Of a DNA stretch of 64,000 bases, positions 25,348 through 33,615 are shown piece by piece; position 1 is the first letter of the stretch; every line of letters starts with the position of its first letter. The stretch is from Acidobacteriota bacterium (GTDB lineage Bacteria; Acidobacteriota; Blastocatellia; RBC074), in the NCBI GenBank assembly GCA_016710075.1, contig JADJLO010000003.1, positions 231,173-295,172 on the forward strand. Reading direction: 5' to 3'. The position numbers were made by a program, and so were the translations under genes. The notes beneath the pieces are model-generated. The model had not been told where the DNA came from. It did not search any database and saw only the letters and a list, made by a program, of their open reading frames with translations.

Positions 25348-25719
25348 ATGAATTTGAGAGCGACAGCCGAGGGGACGGCAAACTACAGCAAGGGGTTTGC
25401 CGGCAGTCTGGCCCCCGGCCATTTTCGTCAATCGCAAAACCTGTGGATGTCGACGATCGGTCTTGGTTCCTATCTCGGGAATGCAGATGATCAGACTGAT
25501 GAAGCCTATCGCCGGGCAGTAATTCAAGCAGTCGAACTCGGCTGCAATGTCATTGACTCCGCGGCCAATTACAGGTTTCAGCGAAGCGAACGCAGCATTG
25601 GAGCGGCACTCGATGATCTGTTCCGGGAGGGTCGATTCGGTCGCGACGGGATCGTCGTCTCGACGAAGGGAGGTTTTATCCCGTTCGATTTCACCAGCCG
25701 CGTTCGCGGCAGGAGATGA
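25348..25719 (+). CDS. Aldo/keto reductase, N-terminal segment (frameshifted)
   Basis: NAD(P)H-dependent oxidoreductase with a TIM-barrel fold. The segment has the first strands (MSTIGLGSYLGN), the active-site segment ELGCNVIDSAANYRFQRSE with the catalytic Asp and Tyr, and VVSTKGGFIPFD with the catalytic Lys. The frame then fails at about 25696-25700 (SRVRGRR before the stop); one more C would give TSPRSRQEMMSYL and continue into the next segment. ATG at 25348 has GGGAGGG 8 bp upstream; an in-frame ATG at 25321 overlapping the coaE stop is the alternative. Substrate unknown. Confidence 0.82.
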   Translation: MNLRATAEGTANYSKGFAGSLAPGHFRQSQNLWMSTIGLGSYLGNADDQTDEAYRRAVIQAVELGCNVIDSAANYRFQRSERSIGAALDDLFREGRFGRDGIVVSTKGGFIPFDFTSRVRGRR

Positions 25720-26462
25720 TGAGTTATCTGGAGAAGACTTTTATCGAGCCCGGAATCTGTCGCTGGGAAGATATCGTGCAGGGGAGCCACTGCATGACCG
25801 CGGAATACCTGGCTCATCAGCTGGATCAGAGCCTGCGCAATCTGAAACTCGATTGCATTGATATCTACTACATTCATAATCCGGAATCTCAGCTAGCGGA
25901 ATTGCCCCGCGAGGAATTTTACAAACGCCTGGCGACGGCGTTCGATTATCTGGAATCGGCGGTCCAGGCCGGAAAGATAGCAATGTATGGGACAGCGACG
26001 TGGAATGGATATCGCGCCGTTTCAAACAGCCCCGATTACCTGTCGCTCGAAGAAGTTGTCAGGACGGCACGGATGGTCGGCGGAGATGATCATCATTTCA
26101 AGGTCGTTCAACTGCCGGTCAATCTGGCGATGACCGAAGCGCTTGGAAATATAAATCAAACGGCCAACGGGCAGAATCGAACTTTCCTCGAAGCTGCGGC
26201 AGATCTCGGGATAACGGTTGTGGCCAGCGCATCTATGATGCAGGCCAGGCTGGCATACGGCCTGCCGGTGAGCATCGCTGAAACTTTCCCCGGTTTGAGC
26301 ACTGATGCCCAGAGAGCCATACAGTTCACCAGATCCACTCCCGGCGTGACTACGGCGCTGGTCGGAATGAGCAGTCTGCCTCACGTCGATGAGAACATGG
26401 AGGTTGCCAGACTTTCCCCCGCGTCTCAGGAAGATTTTATGAAATTGTTTATTGACGAATGA
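25716..26462 (+). CDS. Aldo/keto reductase, C-terminal segment
   Basis: Second part of the reductase. It contains the fourth catalytic residue in DIYYIHNPESQ (His), then the late barrel strands FKVVQLPVNLAMTEALG and LGITVVASASMMQARL, and the cofactor-binding end AIQFTRSTPGVTTALVGMSS typical of the aldo/keto reductase superfamily. The rebuilt protein has about 380 residues. It converges on the amino-acid permease gene with only 8 bp between stops. Confidence 0.85.
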   Translation: MMSYLEKTFIEPGICRWEDIVQGSHCMTAEYLAHQLDQSLRNLKLDCIDIYYIHNPESQLAELPREEFYKRLATAFDYLESAVQAGKIAMYGTATWNGYRAVSNSPDYLSLEEVVRTARMVGGDDHHFKVVQLPVNLAMTEALGNINQTANGQNRTFLEAAADLGITVVASASMMQARLAYGLPVSIAETFPGLSTDAQRAIQFTRSTPGVTTALVGMSSLPHVDENMEVARLSPASQEDFMKLFIDE

Positions 26463-26470
26463 ACAGGATT

Positions 26471-27832
26471 TCAATCTGATTCGGTTTCATCGGATCGGCC
26501 GCGACGGGAGAAAAGGTAATAAGCCGGCCAGCCCGCGGCGGCGACCAGCAGTCCGAGCAGTGCCTGTTTGGGATTGTTGGCGCCGAGCAGGATCAATAGC
26601 AGCGCAACGAGTGTCAGAAAGACTATCGGAGGAATCGGATAACCGGGAATTTGGAACCTTCCAGCAGATGACCCGGAATTGGATCCCACCGGAGTCCGTT
26701 TTCGCAGGATGAAGATCGACGCGACAGTCATCGCCAGAAAGAGAACCGTGACAAAGATGAAGTAGGCGATGATCTGATCGAAAGTTCCGATCACGACCAG
26801 CAGGGAAGCGAGCATCGCCTGCAACAGAATTGCGCCGGATGGAGCGCCTGTTCGCTCACTCACCTCTGCGACACCACGGAAGAACAGACCGTCCCTTGCC
26901 ATTGCGAAATAGACGCGTGGCGCCGCCATCATGACAGCCGCCAGACTGCCCAGCACCGAGATCACGACGATCAGCGATAAGACCTGTCCACCGAACGTCC
27001 CGAAGAGCGCCTCCCCGGCCTGAGCTGCAAACGTCTCGCCCGATGTTACCTGCTCAATCGGTACCAGATAGATGAAAACGGCGCTCGTCATGACATAGAC
27101 AACGGTAACGGCGGCGACTCCCAGCATCAGCGCCCGCGGCATTGTTTTCCCGGGGTCTCGCACTTCCCCGCCAAGTTTGCTCAAATCCCACCATCCGCCG
27201 AAGGAGAAGAATGCCGAGACCATGGCGCCTGCCAATGCTCCTGCCAATGGCGCCGATCCGGGGCGTTGAGCCACCAGCGGCAGGAAGTTTGAAAAATTAC
27301 CGAGCCGCAGCGCGATCGCCCAGAAAGGGATGAATGTGAGCGCTCCAAGCTTCAAGACCGTCAGCGCCCGCAGCATCCCGGCGCCGGGCTTGACTCCGCG
27401 CAGGTTGATTGCCGTCAGTAACCCGATTGCCGTAATGGCGACCAGCTTCAACCCCGCCGGCGGCAGCTTGACAAAATATCCAACATAGCTCGCCACGCCT
27501 GCCGCCAGTGCAGCGGTCAGCCCCGGATCCATCACCAGGAAGCACTTCCAGCCATAAATAAACGCAAATCGCCGGCCATAAGCTTCGCGCAGATAAACAT
27601 ATCCGCCGCCGGCTTCCGGAAATCGCGCGGCGAGCTCGCCGTAACAAAACGCACCGCTGAGCGCCATAATTCCCATGACAAGCCAGACGACGAGCAACCA
27701 GAAAGGTGATCCAAGCGACTTCGCCATTCCCGCCGGCGTCAGGAAAATCCCAACCGCAATCACCTCACCGGCTACGATTGCCGCCGCCGAGGTCAGACCG
27801 ATTTGCCTGCGTAGCTCGCCGTGTGGTTTCAC
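26471..27832 (-). CDS. APC-superfamily amino-acid permease
   Basis: Inner-membrane transporter of 453 residues with about 12 hydrophobic helices. The first-helix signature of amino acid-polyamine-organocation permeases is present (AAAIVAGEVIAVGIFLTPAG), followed by FCYGELAARFPEAGGGYVYL, the conserved helix-2/3 motif, and a long run of helices to the end. Start is an unusual GTG at 27832 placed immediately after the TAA of the TonB-dependent receptor gene; no in-frame ATG gives a complete first helix. The zero-length junction suggests translational coupling, so outer-membrane receptor and permease may handle the same nutrient, for instance peptides or amino acids. Substrate is inference. Confidence 0.88.
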   Translation of the reverse strand: MKPHGELRRQIGLTSAAAIVAGEVIAVGIFLTPAGMAKSLGSPFWLLVVWLVMGIMALSGAFCYGELAARFPEAGGGYVYLREAYGRRFAFIYGWKCFLVMDPGLTAALAAGVASYVGYFVKLPPAGLKLVAITAIGLLTAINLRGVKPGAGMLRALTVLKLGALTFIPFWAIALRLGNFSNFLPLVAQRPGSAPLAGALAGAMVSAFFSFGGWWDLSKLGGEVRDPGKTMPRALMLGVAAVTVVYVMTSAVFIYLVPIEQVTSGETFAAQAGEALFGTFGGQVLSLIVVISVLGSLAAVMMAAPRVYFAMARDGLFFRGVAEVSERTGAPSGAILLQAMLASLLVVIGTFDQIIAYFIFVTVLFLAMTVASIFILRKRTPVGSNSGSSAGRFQIPGYPIPPIVFLTLVALLLILLGANNPKQALLGLLVAAAGWPAYYLFSRRGRSDETESD

Positions 27833-30832
27833 TTAAAAGCTCACGCGGAGCGCGAATTGGAACGCGCGTGGACCGCCAGTGCCAAAAACTCCGCCGGCGG
27901 TCGTCACGGCCTGGCCGAAACTGGACGAACGCAGGAAGCCGGCGCTTGCAGGATCGTCGCTGTCACGGCGCAGGACATTGGCAAAGCCGGAATAGTTCAC
28001 GTTCGATACGCCAAGAACGTTGGTTACGTTGAACAGGTTGAACACCTCTGCGATCGGTTCGAGACTCGCACGATCGCCCAGCTTGAACACCTTTGAAACT
28101 CGCAGATCGAACGAGTTGAAGCTGTCGTTGAACCGGGCATCATCGCGAACGAGCGGCAGCCGCTGGCCTGCAATGCCGCCGGCGGTATTCAACTTCTGCA
28201 GGAAGTCATTCAACTGAGAGGCATTCCGGAAGAGCCTTCCGCCGGCATTGCGTTGCAGCACCGGGATGCGGGAACTCGCGTCCGGCAGCAGGATGTCCAT
28301 CGGCACACCGGAAGCGATTGTCCAGAGTGGTGACAGCCGGAATCCCATCGGAAGCTCGAACACTCCTGAGAAATTGAAGCGGTGGCGCTGATCGTTCGGC
28401 GTCGGTCCGTACTCCAAACCGACGTTGCGAGGATCGACCGGGCCATTTAAAAATGGGATCTGATCATCGTTCGCGTAGTTGAACGATTTGGACAAGGTGT
28501 ACGAAATGCGGAACTGGTACCGGTTGGCATAACGCTTCTCCACTCCCAGCAGCAGACCGTCATATTTCGTCTTCACGCTGGATTCCAGATTGAGTACGCG
28601 TTCGGGGCCACCCACCACAGGATTGTTCACCGTTCCGATGGTCCGGCCGATGATGAAGCGAGTACCGAACTTGTGCAGATAATCTGCTCGCAACACCAGA
28701 TCGCTCCCCAACTCCCGCTGGATTCCAAAATTGAATTGCTGCACCATCGGATTCTGCAGTCCGTTGTCGATGATGTCGATGCCCGCGGCTCCTGCTCCAG
28801 GCAGGATAAATCCGGAGAAAGGGCTGGCCAGCGTCGGCGCGCCCGGGCGAAAACGCCCCGATGCCGGATCGATGAAGATCGGTGCGCCCGTCCCTGGATC
28901 GCGGAGCGCATTGCCTGCACGTACTGCGATCGAAAGCGATCTGCCGTCAAGCCCGCGTTCAAGCGAAACAACCTCGAGAGTCACGCGGTCATAGTAGATG
29001 CCGTAGCCGCCGTGGAAACTCATATGGCCGTCTCTGGTCGACCAGTTGAAGCCCGCACGCGGTCCGAAATTGTTCAGATCCCGACCGCGATCACCCTTCA
29101 AAAACGGCCGCACAAGCGGATTGATCCGATCGTATCCGCTGATATTCTTGACGTCAGTGTCCAACTCGTATCGCAAGCCCAGGTTGAGCGTCAACTGCTG
29201 CCGGATCCGCCAGTCGTCCTGAATGAATAAGGCCAGATGTGTGTTGTCGATGCCGGGCAACAGTAATGACCGCGTTGGCGTTGCGCTGCGCAGCGTGACC
29301 GCAAACAGCAGATCGTTGTCATCCACCCTGCCATCACCATTCCGGTCAAAATCGGCAAAGTCCTGCACCATCTCGATACGGCCCTGTTGGAAAACGCCGA
29401 GATCGAACTCGCTGCTTATTCGCTGAACCTCGCCGCCGAATTTCAGCGAATGAGCGCCGCGCAAAACAGCGAGCGTCTCAGTCATCTGAAAACGGTTGAG
29501 TTTGGTTTTTTGCGGCACGCGAAATGAAGAGCCGTCCTGCAGAGATGGAAAGGTCAATTGCGGGCCTGTGCCTGTGGGCTGCGTGTTGTTTTCGTAATTT
29601 GTGAAGCCGGCATTGAAACTGTTGAGCACCGTCGGTGTCAACGTCCTCGTCCAGTTCCCCAGGAATGAATGGTAATTGTTCCGGCTCTGTTGCCTCTGTG
29701 CAGCGGAGCCGATGGAGCGTTCGAGTGTGCTCACGGACGTATCTTCTGCGCGCTCGATGGCATAGCGCAGGCCGATCTGATCACGTTCTCCCGGGTGCCA
29801 GTCAATCCGCACCAGGCCGAGCGGATCATTCAGCGGCGCCGGCGCGAAGTTTCGTGTGATCGTTTTTGTCGCCACGTTCCGTTCACCCACCAGCACCGCG
29901 CCGTCCTGGTTACGGTACTCAAATGCTCCGAACCACCAGAGATGATCTTTGACCATCGGTCCACCCAGCGAAAAGGCATATTGCTGACGGTCGAACGGCG
30001 GTGCCGGATTGCGGCGGTCGAATGTCGCCGGCAATCCCTGAATTCGCTTGTCACGCTCAAAGAACGAAGCGGAGCCATGCATCTCATTAGACCCCGATTT
30101 GGTGACGACATTGATTACCGATGAACCTGTCCGCCCGAGTTCAGCCGAGAAGCGGTTGGTGGCAATCTGAAACTCCAACACCGCCTCCTGTGTGATGTTG
30201 ATCAGCGGACCGCCCACCGCATCATCGTTGTTGTCCGCACCATCAATCGTTACGTTGCCGCCACGCCCCAATTGCCCCGCCGACGAGATGATCACGCTAT
30301 TTGATTTGGTCGGATCGAAATTCGGAGCGGGAGCATTGCCTGGAATGAGCAGAGCCAACTCCAGAAAATTTCGCCCGTTGATCGGCAGATTCTCAATTAC
30401 TTTCCCGCTCACAACCCCATCCACGACGGTTGTACTGGTGTTCACTATTGGTAATCCAGCGGTCAGATCAGTAACCGTTTCCTGTATGGATCCCACCGCC
30501 AGCGTCACATCCAGAACCTGGTTCTGCCCGACACGCAAAGAGACCGGAGCCTGCGAGACTTTTGTCGTGAATCCCTTCGCTTCAACACGGATTTCATATT
30601 CGCCAGGCGCCAGGTTGAGTAAAGCGTAAACACCCTCGCTGTTTGTGACCGTCTCACGCTTTGCCCCTGTAGTTATTTGTGAGGCCGTTATCCTTGCCCC
30701 GGCGATGACCGCTCCGGATGGATCCATCACCACCCCGCTTAATGTCGCAGTTGCTGCCTGCTGCGCTCGGACATCAACCCCTGACAGTCCGATTACAAAT
30801 ATGAAGGCAAACACAAAGATTGATTTCTTCAT
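27833..30832 (-). CDS. TonB-dependent receptor with carboxypeptidase regulatory-like domain (Oar-like)
   Basis: Outer-membrane beta-barrel receptor of 999 residues, of the type greatly expanded in Acidobacteria. A signal peptide (SIFVFAFIFVIGLSGVDVRA, cut before QQAAT) is followed by a carboxypeptidase regulatory-like beta-sandwich (about 30-115; GVVMDPSGAVIAGARITAS). Then come a plug domain (about 125-260; LPINGRNFLELALLIPGNAP, TIDGADNNDDAVGG) and a long barrel ending in aromatic Phe (FALRVSF). ATG at 30832 with AGGAG 8 bp upstream. Uptake of large substrates energised by TonB/ExbBD is the family role; the substrate is unknown. The abutting permease gene may give the inner-membrane step. Confidence 0.93.
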   Translation of the reverse strand: MKKSIFVFAFIFVIGLSGVDVRAQQAATATLSGVVMDPSGAVIAGARITASQITTGAKRETVTNSEGVYALLNLAPGEYEIRVEAKGFTTKVSQAPVSLRVGQNQVLDVTLAVGSIQETVTDLTAGLPIVNTSTTVVDGVVSGKVIENLPINGRNFLELALLIPGNAPAPNFDPTKSNSVIISSAGQLGRGGNVTIDGADNNDDAVGGPLINITQEAVLEFQIATNRFSAELGRTGSSVINVVTKSGSNEMHGSASFFERDKRIQGLPATFDRRNPAPPFDRQQYAFSLGGPMVKDHLWWFGAFEYRNQDGAVLVGERNVATKTITRNFAPAPLNDPLGLVRIDWHPGERDQIGLRYAIERAEDTSVSTLERSIGSAAQRQQSRNNYHSFLGNWTRTLTPTVLNSFNAGFTNYENNTQPTGTGPQLTFPSLQDGSSFRVPQKTKLNRFQMTETLAVLRGAHSLKFGGEVQRISSEFDLGVFQQGRIEMVQDFADFDRNGDGRVDDNDLLFAVTLRSATPTRSLLLPGIDNTHLALFIQDDWRIRQQLTLNLGLRYELDTDVKNISGYDRINPLVRPFLKGDRGRDLNNFGPRAGFNWSTRDGHMSFHGGYGIYYDRVTLEVVSLERGLDGRSLSIAVRAGNALRDPGTGAPIFIDPASGRFRPGAPTLASPFSGFILPGAGAAGIDIIDNGLQNPMVQQFNFGIQRELGSDLVLRADYLHKFGTRFIIGRTIGTVNNPVVGGPERVLNLESSVKTKYDGLLLGVEKRYANRYQFRISYTLSKSFNYANDDQIPFLNGPVDPRNVGLEYGPTPNDQRHRFNFSGVFELPMGFRLSPLWTIASGVPMDILLPDASSRIPVLQRNAGGRLFRNASQLNDFLQKLNTAGGIAGQRLPLVRDDARFNDSFNSFDLRVSKVFKLGDRASLEPIAEVFNLFNVTNVLGVSNVNYSGFANVLRRDSDDPASAGFLRSSSFGQAVTTAGGVFGTGGPRAFQFALRVSF

Positions 30833-31597
30833 CTGATTTTTCTCCTGAATCCCCTTCTCCCGATCTTATAGCCACGAGTTTTTACCGCAATCAGCCTTAC
30901 AGACTACAGAACGATACGACTCGCTGACAGTTTTTCTGGTGACAAATTTATTGGCGCGAAAGACTAACACGGCTGACTTCGATATATCCAATTGACGAAG
31001 CCCCGGTCTGGAGGCTGAGAAACTATTTTGTTGACCCATGCTGGAAGTCTGTGCTATTTTCCCCGCTCGTTAAAAAACGATAGCGGATATTTATGTAACT
31101 TAAGCACTATTTAACAAAGCCATGAAAAAAGCTTACGAGCGACATTCAAATATGAATTGGCCGGCTGCCTCGCGGATTACCGCGGTTATTGGGCGCGCCG
31201 ACGTGAGCTTTGATTTTCATGATCTTAAGCCGGCAACCAATAATATCGCCAAAAACGTTGATTGCACAATTAAACAATCTGGATATCGCAGGAGATTGCT
31301 GATCGGAACCTGATGAGTTCTCCAAAAAGGGTTGATCAAAACCCCGGCCGGTATCCAGAAGGATCACCGGTCGGGGTTTTCGTTTTTAAACAGCGAATTA
31401 ACTTGTCCCGGCCAACGGGTGTTGCGTCCTCAGCCGCCAATTCAAAAGCTTGGGTTGGTAGACGATGAAGCCAAAGTATTCGAGGCGCGATCATTGATTG
31501 ATCGAAAGTAGCTGGTGAGAGACCAGCCATCGTCCGGATTTACCGCATGAAGTTGTAATGCGACAGGAAGATCCAAACTATTCTCAGGAGTTTGATT
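30833..31597. other. Intergenic region, 765 bp, with one terminator-like hairpin
   Basis: Divergent spacer between the receptor gene and a small conserved gene. A 63-codon frame at 31122-31313 (MKKAYERHSNMNWPAASRIT start) has no ribosome-binding site but is followed 24 bp later by a terminator-like hairpin, so a small transcript ending there is possible. Nothing else was recognised. Confidence 0.4.
31338..31387 (+). terminator. Rho-independent terminator-like hairpin
   Basis: AACCCCGGCCGGT and ACCGGTCGGGGTT pair with one mismatch around a 13-base loop and are followed by TTCGTTTTT. No annotated gene ends just upstream on the plus strand, so it would end an uncalled short transcript or act as a boundary in front of the next gene. 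Confidence 0.65.
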
Positions 31598-32059
31598 ATG
31601 AATATGACAGCCACAAAACAGAAAACTGATCCGATGCTCTATTCATCCTTCAGCGAGATTGATCGGATTATCAAAGAATTCGAGCAGGGTACTCTGCCGA
31701 AGGAGGAATGGACTCATCGGGCACATCTGACAGTAGCCTGCTGGTACCTTATTTGTTATCAGGAAGCGGAGGCCGTCGCCAGAATCCGCCAGGGCATCAT
31801 CAATTACAACAACTCTGTTGGAACCGCCAATACCGAGACGAGCGGTTATCACGAAACGATAACCCTCTTCTGGATGCAGGCGCTCAGAAAACAGCTCTCT
31901 GGCATGTCCCGCGAATACCCGCTGATCAGGCTGTTAAGCGATGCGGTCGGAGGCTTGAGCGACAAGGCCCTGCCGTTTGCTTATTACAGCCGCGAACTGC
32001 TGATGTCGCGCGAGGCGAGATTCACTTATGTCGAGCCCGATTTAAGAGGTTTTGATTGA
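31598..32059 (+). CDS. Conserved hypothetical protein, mostly helical
   Basis: A soluble protein of 153 residues whose family I cannot name. The distinctive stretch is EWTHRAHLTVACWYLICY (about 38-55), followed by an NTETSGYHETITLFWM segment and a helical C-terminus ending EARFTYVEPDLRGFD. The His/Glu/Tyr placement looks conserved-enzyme-like but no catalytic motif is identified. ATG at 31598 has AGGAG 7 bp upstream; an earlier in-frame TTG is less likely. It lies 41 bp before the MFS transporter gene in the same direction, so the two may be co-transcribed. Confidence 0.75.
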   Translation: MNMTATKQKTDPMLYSSFSEIDRIIKEFEQGTLPKEEWTHRAHLTVACWYLICYQEAEAVARIRQGIINYNNSVGTANTETSGYHETITLFWMQALRKQLSGMSREYPLIRLLSDAVGGLSDKALPFAYYSRELLMSREARFTYVEPDLRGFD

Positions 32060-32100
32060 AGTAATAAATAACGAATGAAGTGAAGGCATGAGGGGGAAGA

Positions 32101-33441
32101 ATGAATTCAGTAACATACAAGCAATTGCTCCGGGGCAACCTCAATTTTCGCAGGTTGTGGATCGGGCAGTTGATCAGCGAACTGGGGACATGGTTTTCCT
32201 TCATCGCCGAGTTGGGGACTGTCGGAATGTTGTCCGGATCGCCGCTGGCAACGATGGCGCTGCTGGTTTCGCGACTGTTGCCTGTGCTCTTCATTGCCCC
32301 GTTTGCGGGGGTGTTGGTTGACCGTGCCAGCCGCAAAAAAGTGCTTATCGCCATGGACCTTGCCCGTGCAATCATCGCGCTGGGCTTTCTGACGGCGGGT
32401 GTGGGCGGGCCGCTGTGGTTCATCATTCTCTGCAGCGGGATGATGTCCGCATCGACCACATTCTTTGAAGCCGCAAAGAACGCTTCGATAGCCAACATGG
32501 TCACGCGCGACGAGATGCTCACCGCGAATATCCTGATGTTCTCGACTCGCTTTCTGCAATTGACTCTCGGCGCGGCGCTTGGCGGCGTGACGGCGGCAAG
32601 GTTCGGATACAAGGCGGCATTCATCATCAATTCACTCTCCTTCATCGCATCGGCGGTCTTCATCTGGTTGATCCCCGATCCGGTGATGCGGCGCAGGGAG
32701 CAGCCGGCCGCCGAAATTGAAACCGGTGCGGAATCCATGGCTTCCCCCTCTTCTGGCCCCTCTTCCGGGAACCGGTTCCTGATCGAGGTTCGCGAAGGTC
32801 TGGCCTACATCTGGGCAACTCCTTTTGTCAGGGCGGTGATTATCGTCAACGTCACCTGGGCGCTGGGAGGCGGCATGAACAACCTGATCTTCGACCGGCT
32901 CTCAAGGCATCAGTTCGTCACCGGCGCCGCAGACCGGGGCGACTGGAATATGGCCGTGCTGACAACCGCTGCCGGTCTGGGTTTGTTCATCGGGATGATG
33001 CTGGCTCGCAGGGCGGGAATGTGGGCTGCAAATGAACGCCGGGCAGCTCATTTCATCGGCTGGTCGCTGCTCGTTCACGGCCTGATATTCGCCGCGTCCG
33101 CATTCACGCATTCGTTGATCATGGTAGCGGTCTGTGTCGCCGTCAGCAGGCTGATTCTGGGCGCTGAGTTCGGGCTGCAGGAAACCCTCGTCATGCGTGT
33201 CGTCCCGGATCTCTATCGCGGCAGGGTCTTTACCACCGATCGCGCCCTCGAGCTTTCGACCATGGCGCTCTCGATGCTCATCGCCGGACCGATGCTCACC
33301 CGGGTCAACCCCATGCTGATGATGGTCGTCTCAGGCTTATTGTCGGCAAGCCCCGGGGCCTGGTGGCTGATATCAATGCGGCTCAGAACCTTCAGCGTTC
33401 CGTCGCATGCTATTCGTGATCCGGATCCCGTGGCCACGTGA
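32101..33441 (+). CDS. MFS transporter (MFS_3 / enterobactin-exporter-like)
   Basis: Inner-membrane major-facilitator protein of 446 residues. It begins with the MFS_3-type opening LLRGNLNFRRLWIGQLISEL and has the loop 2-3 motif GVLVDRASRKKVLIAMDLAR (the conserved Asp-Arg-Arg/Lys gating motif). Two blocks of six helices are joined by a Ser/Pro-rich linker (about 205-225). Relatives export siderophores, drugs or macrolides; the substrate here is unknown. A GGGGGAAG ribosome-binding site precedes the ATG. The gene ends 10 bp before a perfect 45-bp inverted repeat shared with the convergent regulator gene. Confidence 0.88.
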   Translation: MNSVTYKQLLRGNLNFRRLWIGQLISELGTWFSFIAELGTVGMLSGSPLATMALLVSRLLPVLFIAPFAGVLVDRASRKKVLIAMDLARAIIALGFLTAGVGGPLWFIILCSGMMSASTTFFEAAKNASIANMVTRDEMLTANILMFSTRFLQLTLGAALGGVTAARFGYKAAFIINSLSFIASAVFIWLIPDPVMRRREQPAAEIETGAESMASPSSGPSSGNRFLIEVREGLAYIWATPFVRAVIIVNVTWALGGGMNNLIFDRLSRHQFVTGAADRGDWNMAVLTTAAGLGLFIGMMLARRAGMWAANERRAAHFIGWSLLVHGLIFAASAFTHSLIMVAVCVAVSRLILGAEFGLQETLVMRVVPDLYRGRVFTTDRALELSTMALSMLIAGPMLTRVNPMLMMVVSGLLSASPGAWWLISMRLRTFSVPSHAIRDPDPVAT

Positions 33442-33450
33442 GCTGGAAGA

Positions 33451-33614
33451 AGAGAGATTACGAAACAGACGAAATAAACGAAAAAGACGAAAATTATCAA
33501 GGGGGTGATTGGGCGAGAAAAACCTGGTGAGCGCAGCACCGAAGAAAGTTGCTTTATTCACCCTTGAAAAATTTTCGTCTTTTTCGTTTATTTCGTCTGT
33601 TTCGTAATCTCTCT
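33451..33614. repeat. 9-bp ACGAAAYAR array, perfect 45-bp inverted pair (array B1)
   Basis: Left arm 33451-33495 reads AGAGAGATTACGAAACAGAC and onward in 9-bp steps; right arm 33570-33614 is its exact reverse complement over 45 bp. It fills the gap between the MFS gene stop (33441) and the NtrC-type regulator stop (33616), with a 74-bp unique loop. Each arm reads as GAGATTACG followed by ACGAAA-type units in the sense of the gene it follows. Confidence 0.93.
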
Positions 33615-33615
33615 T

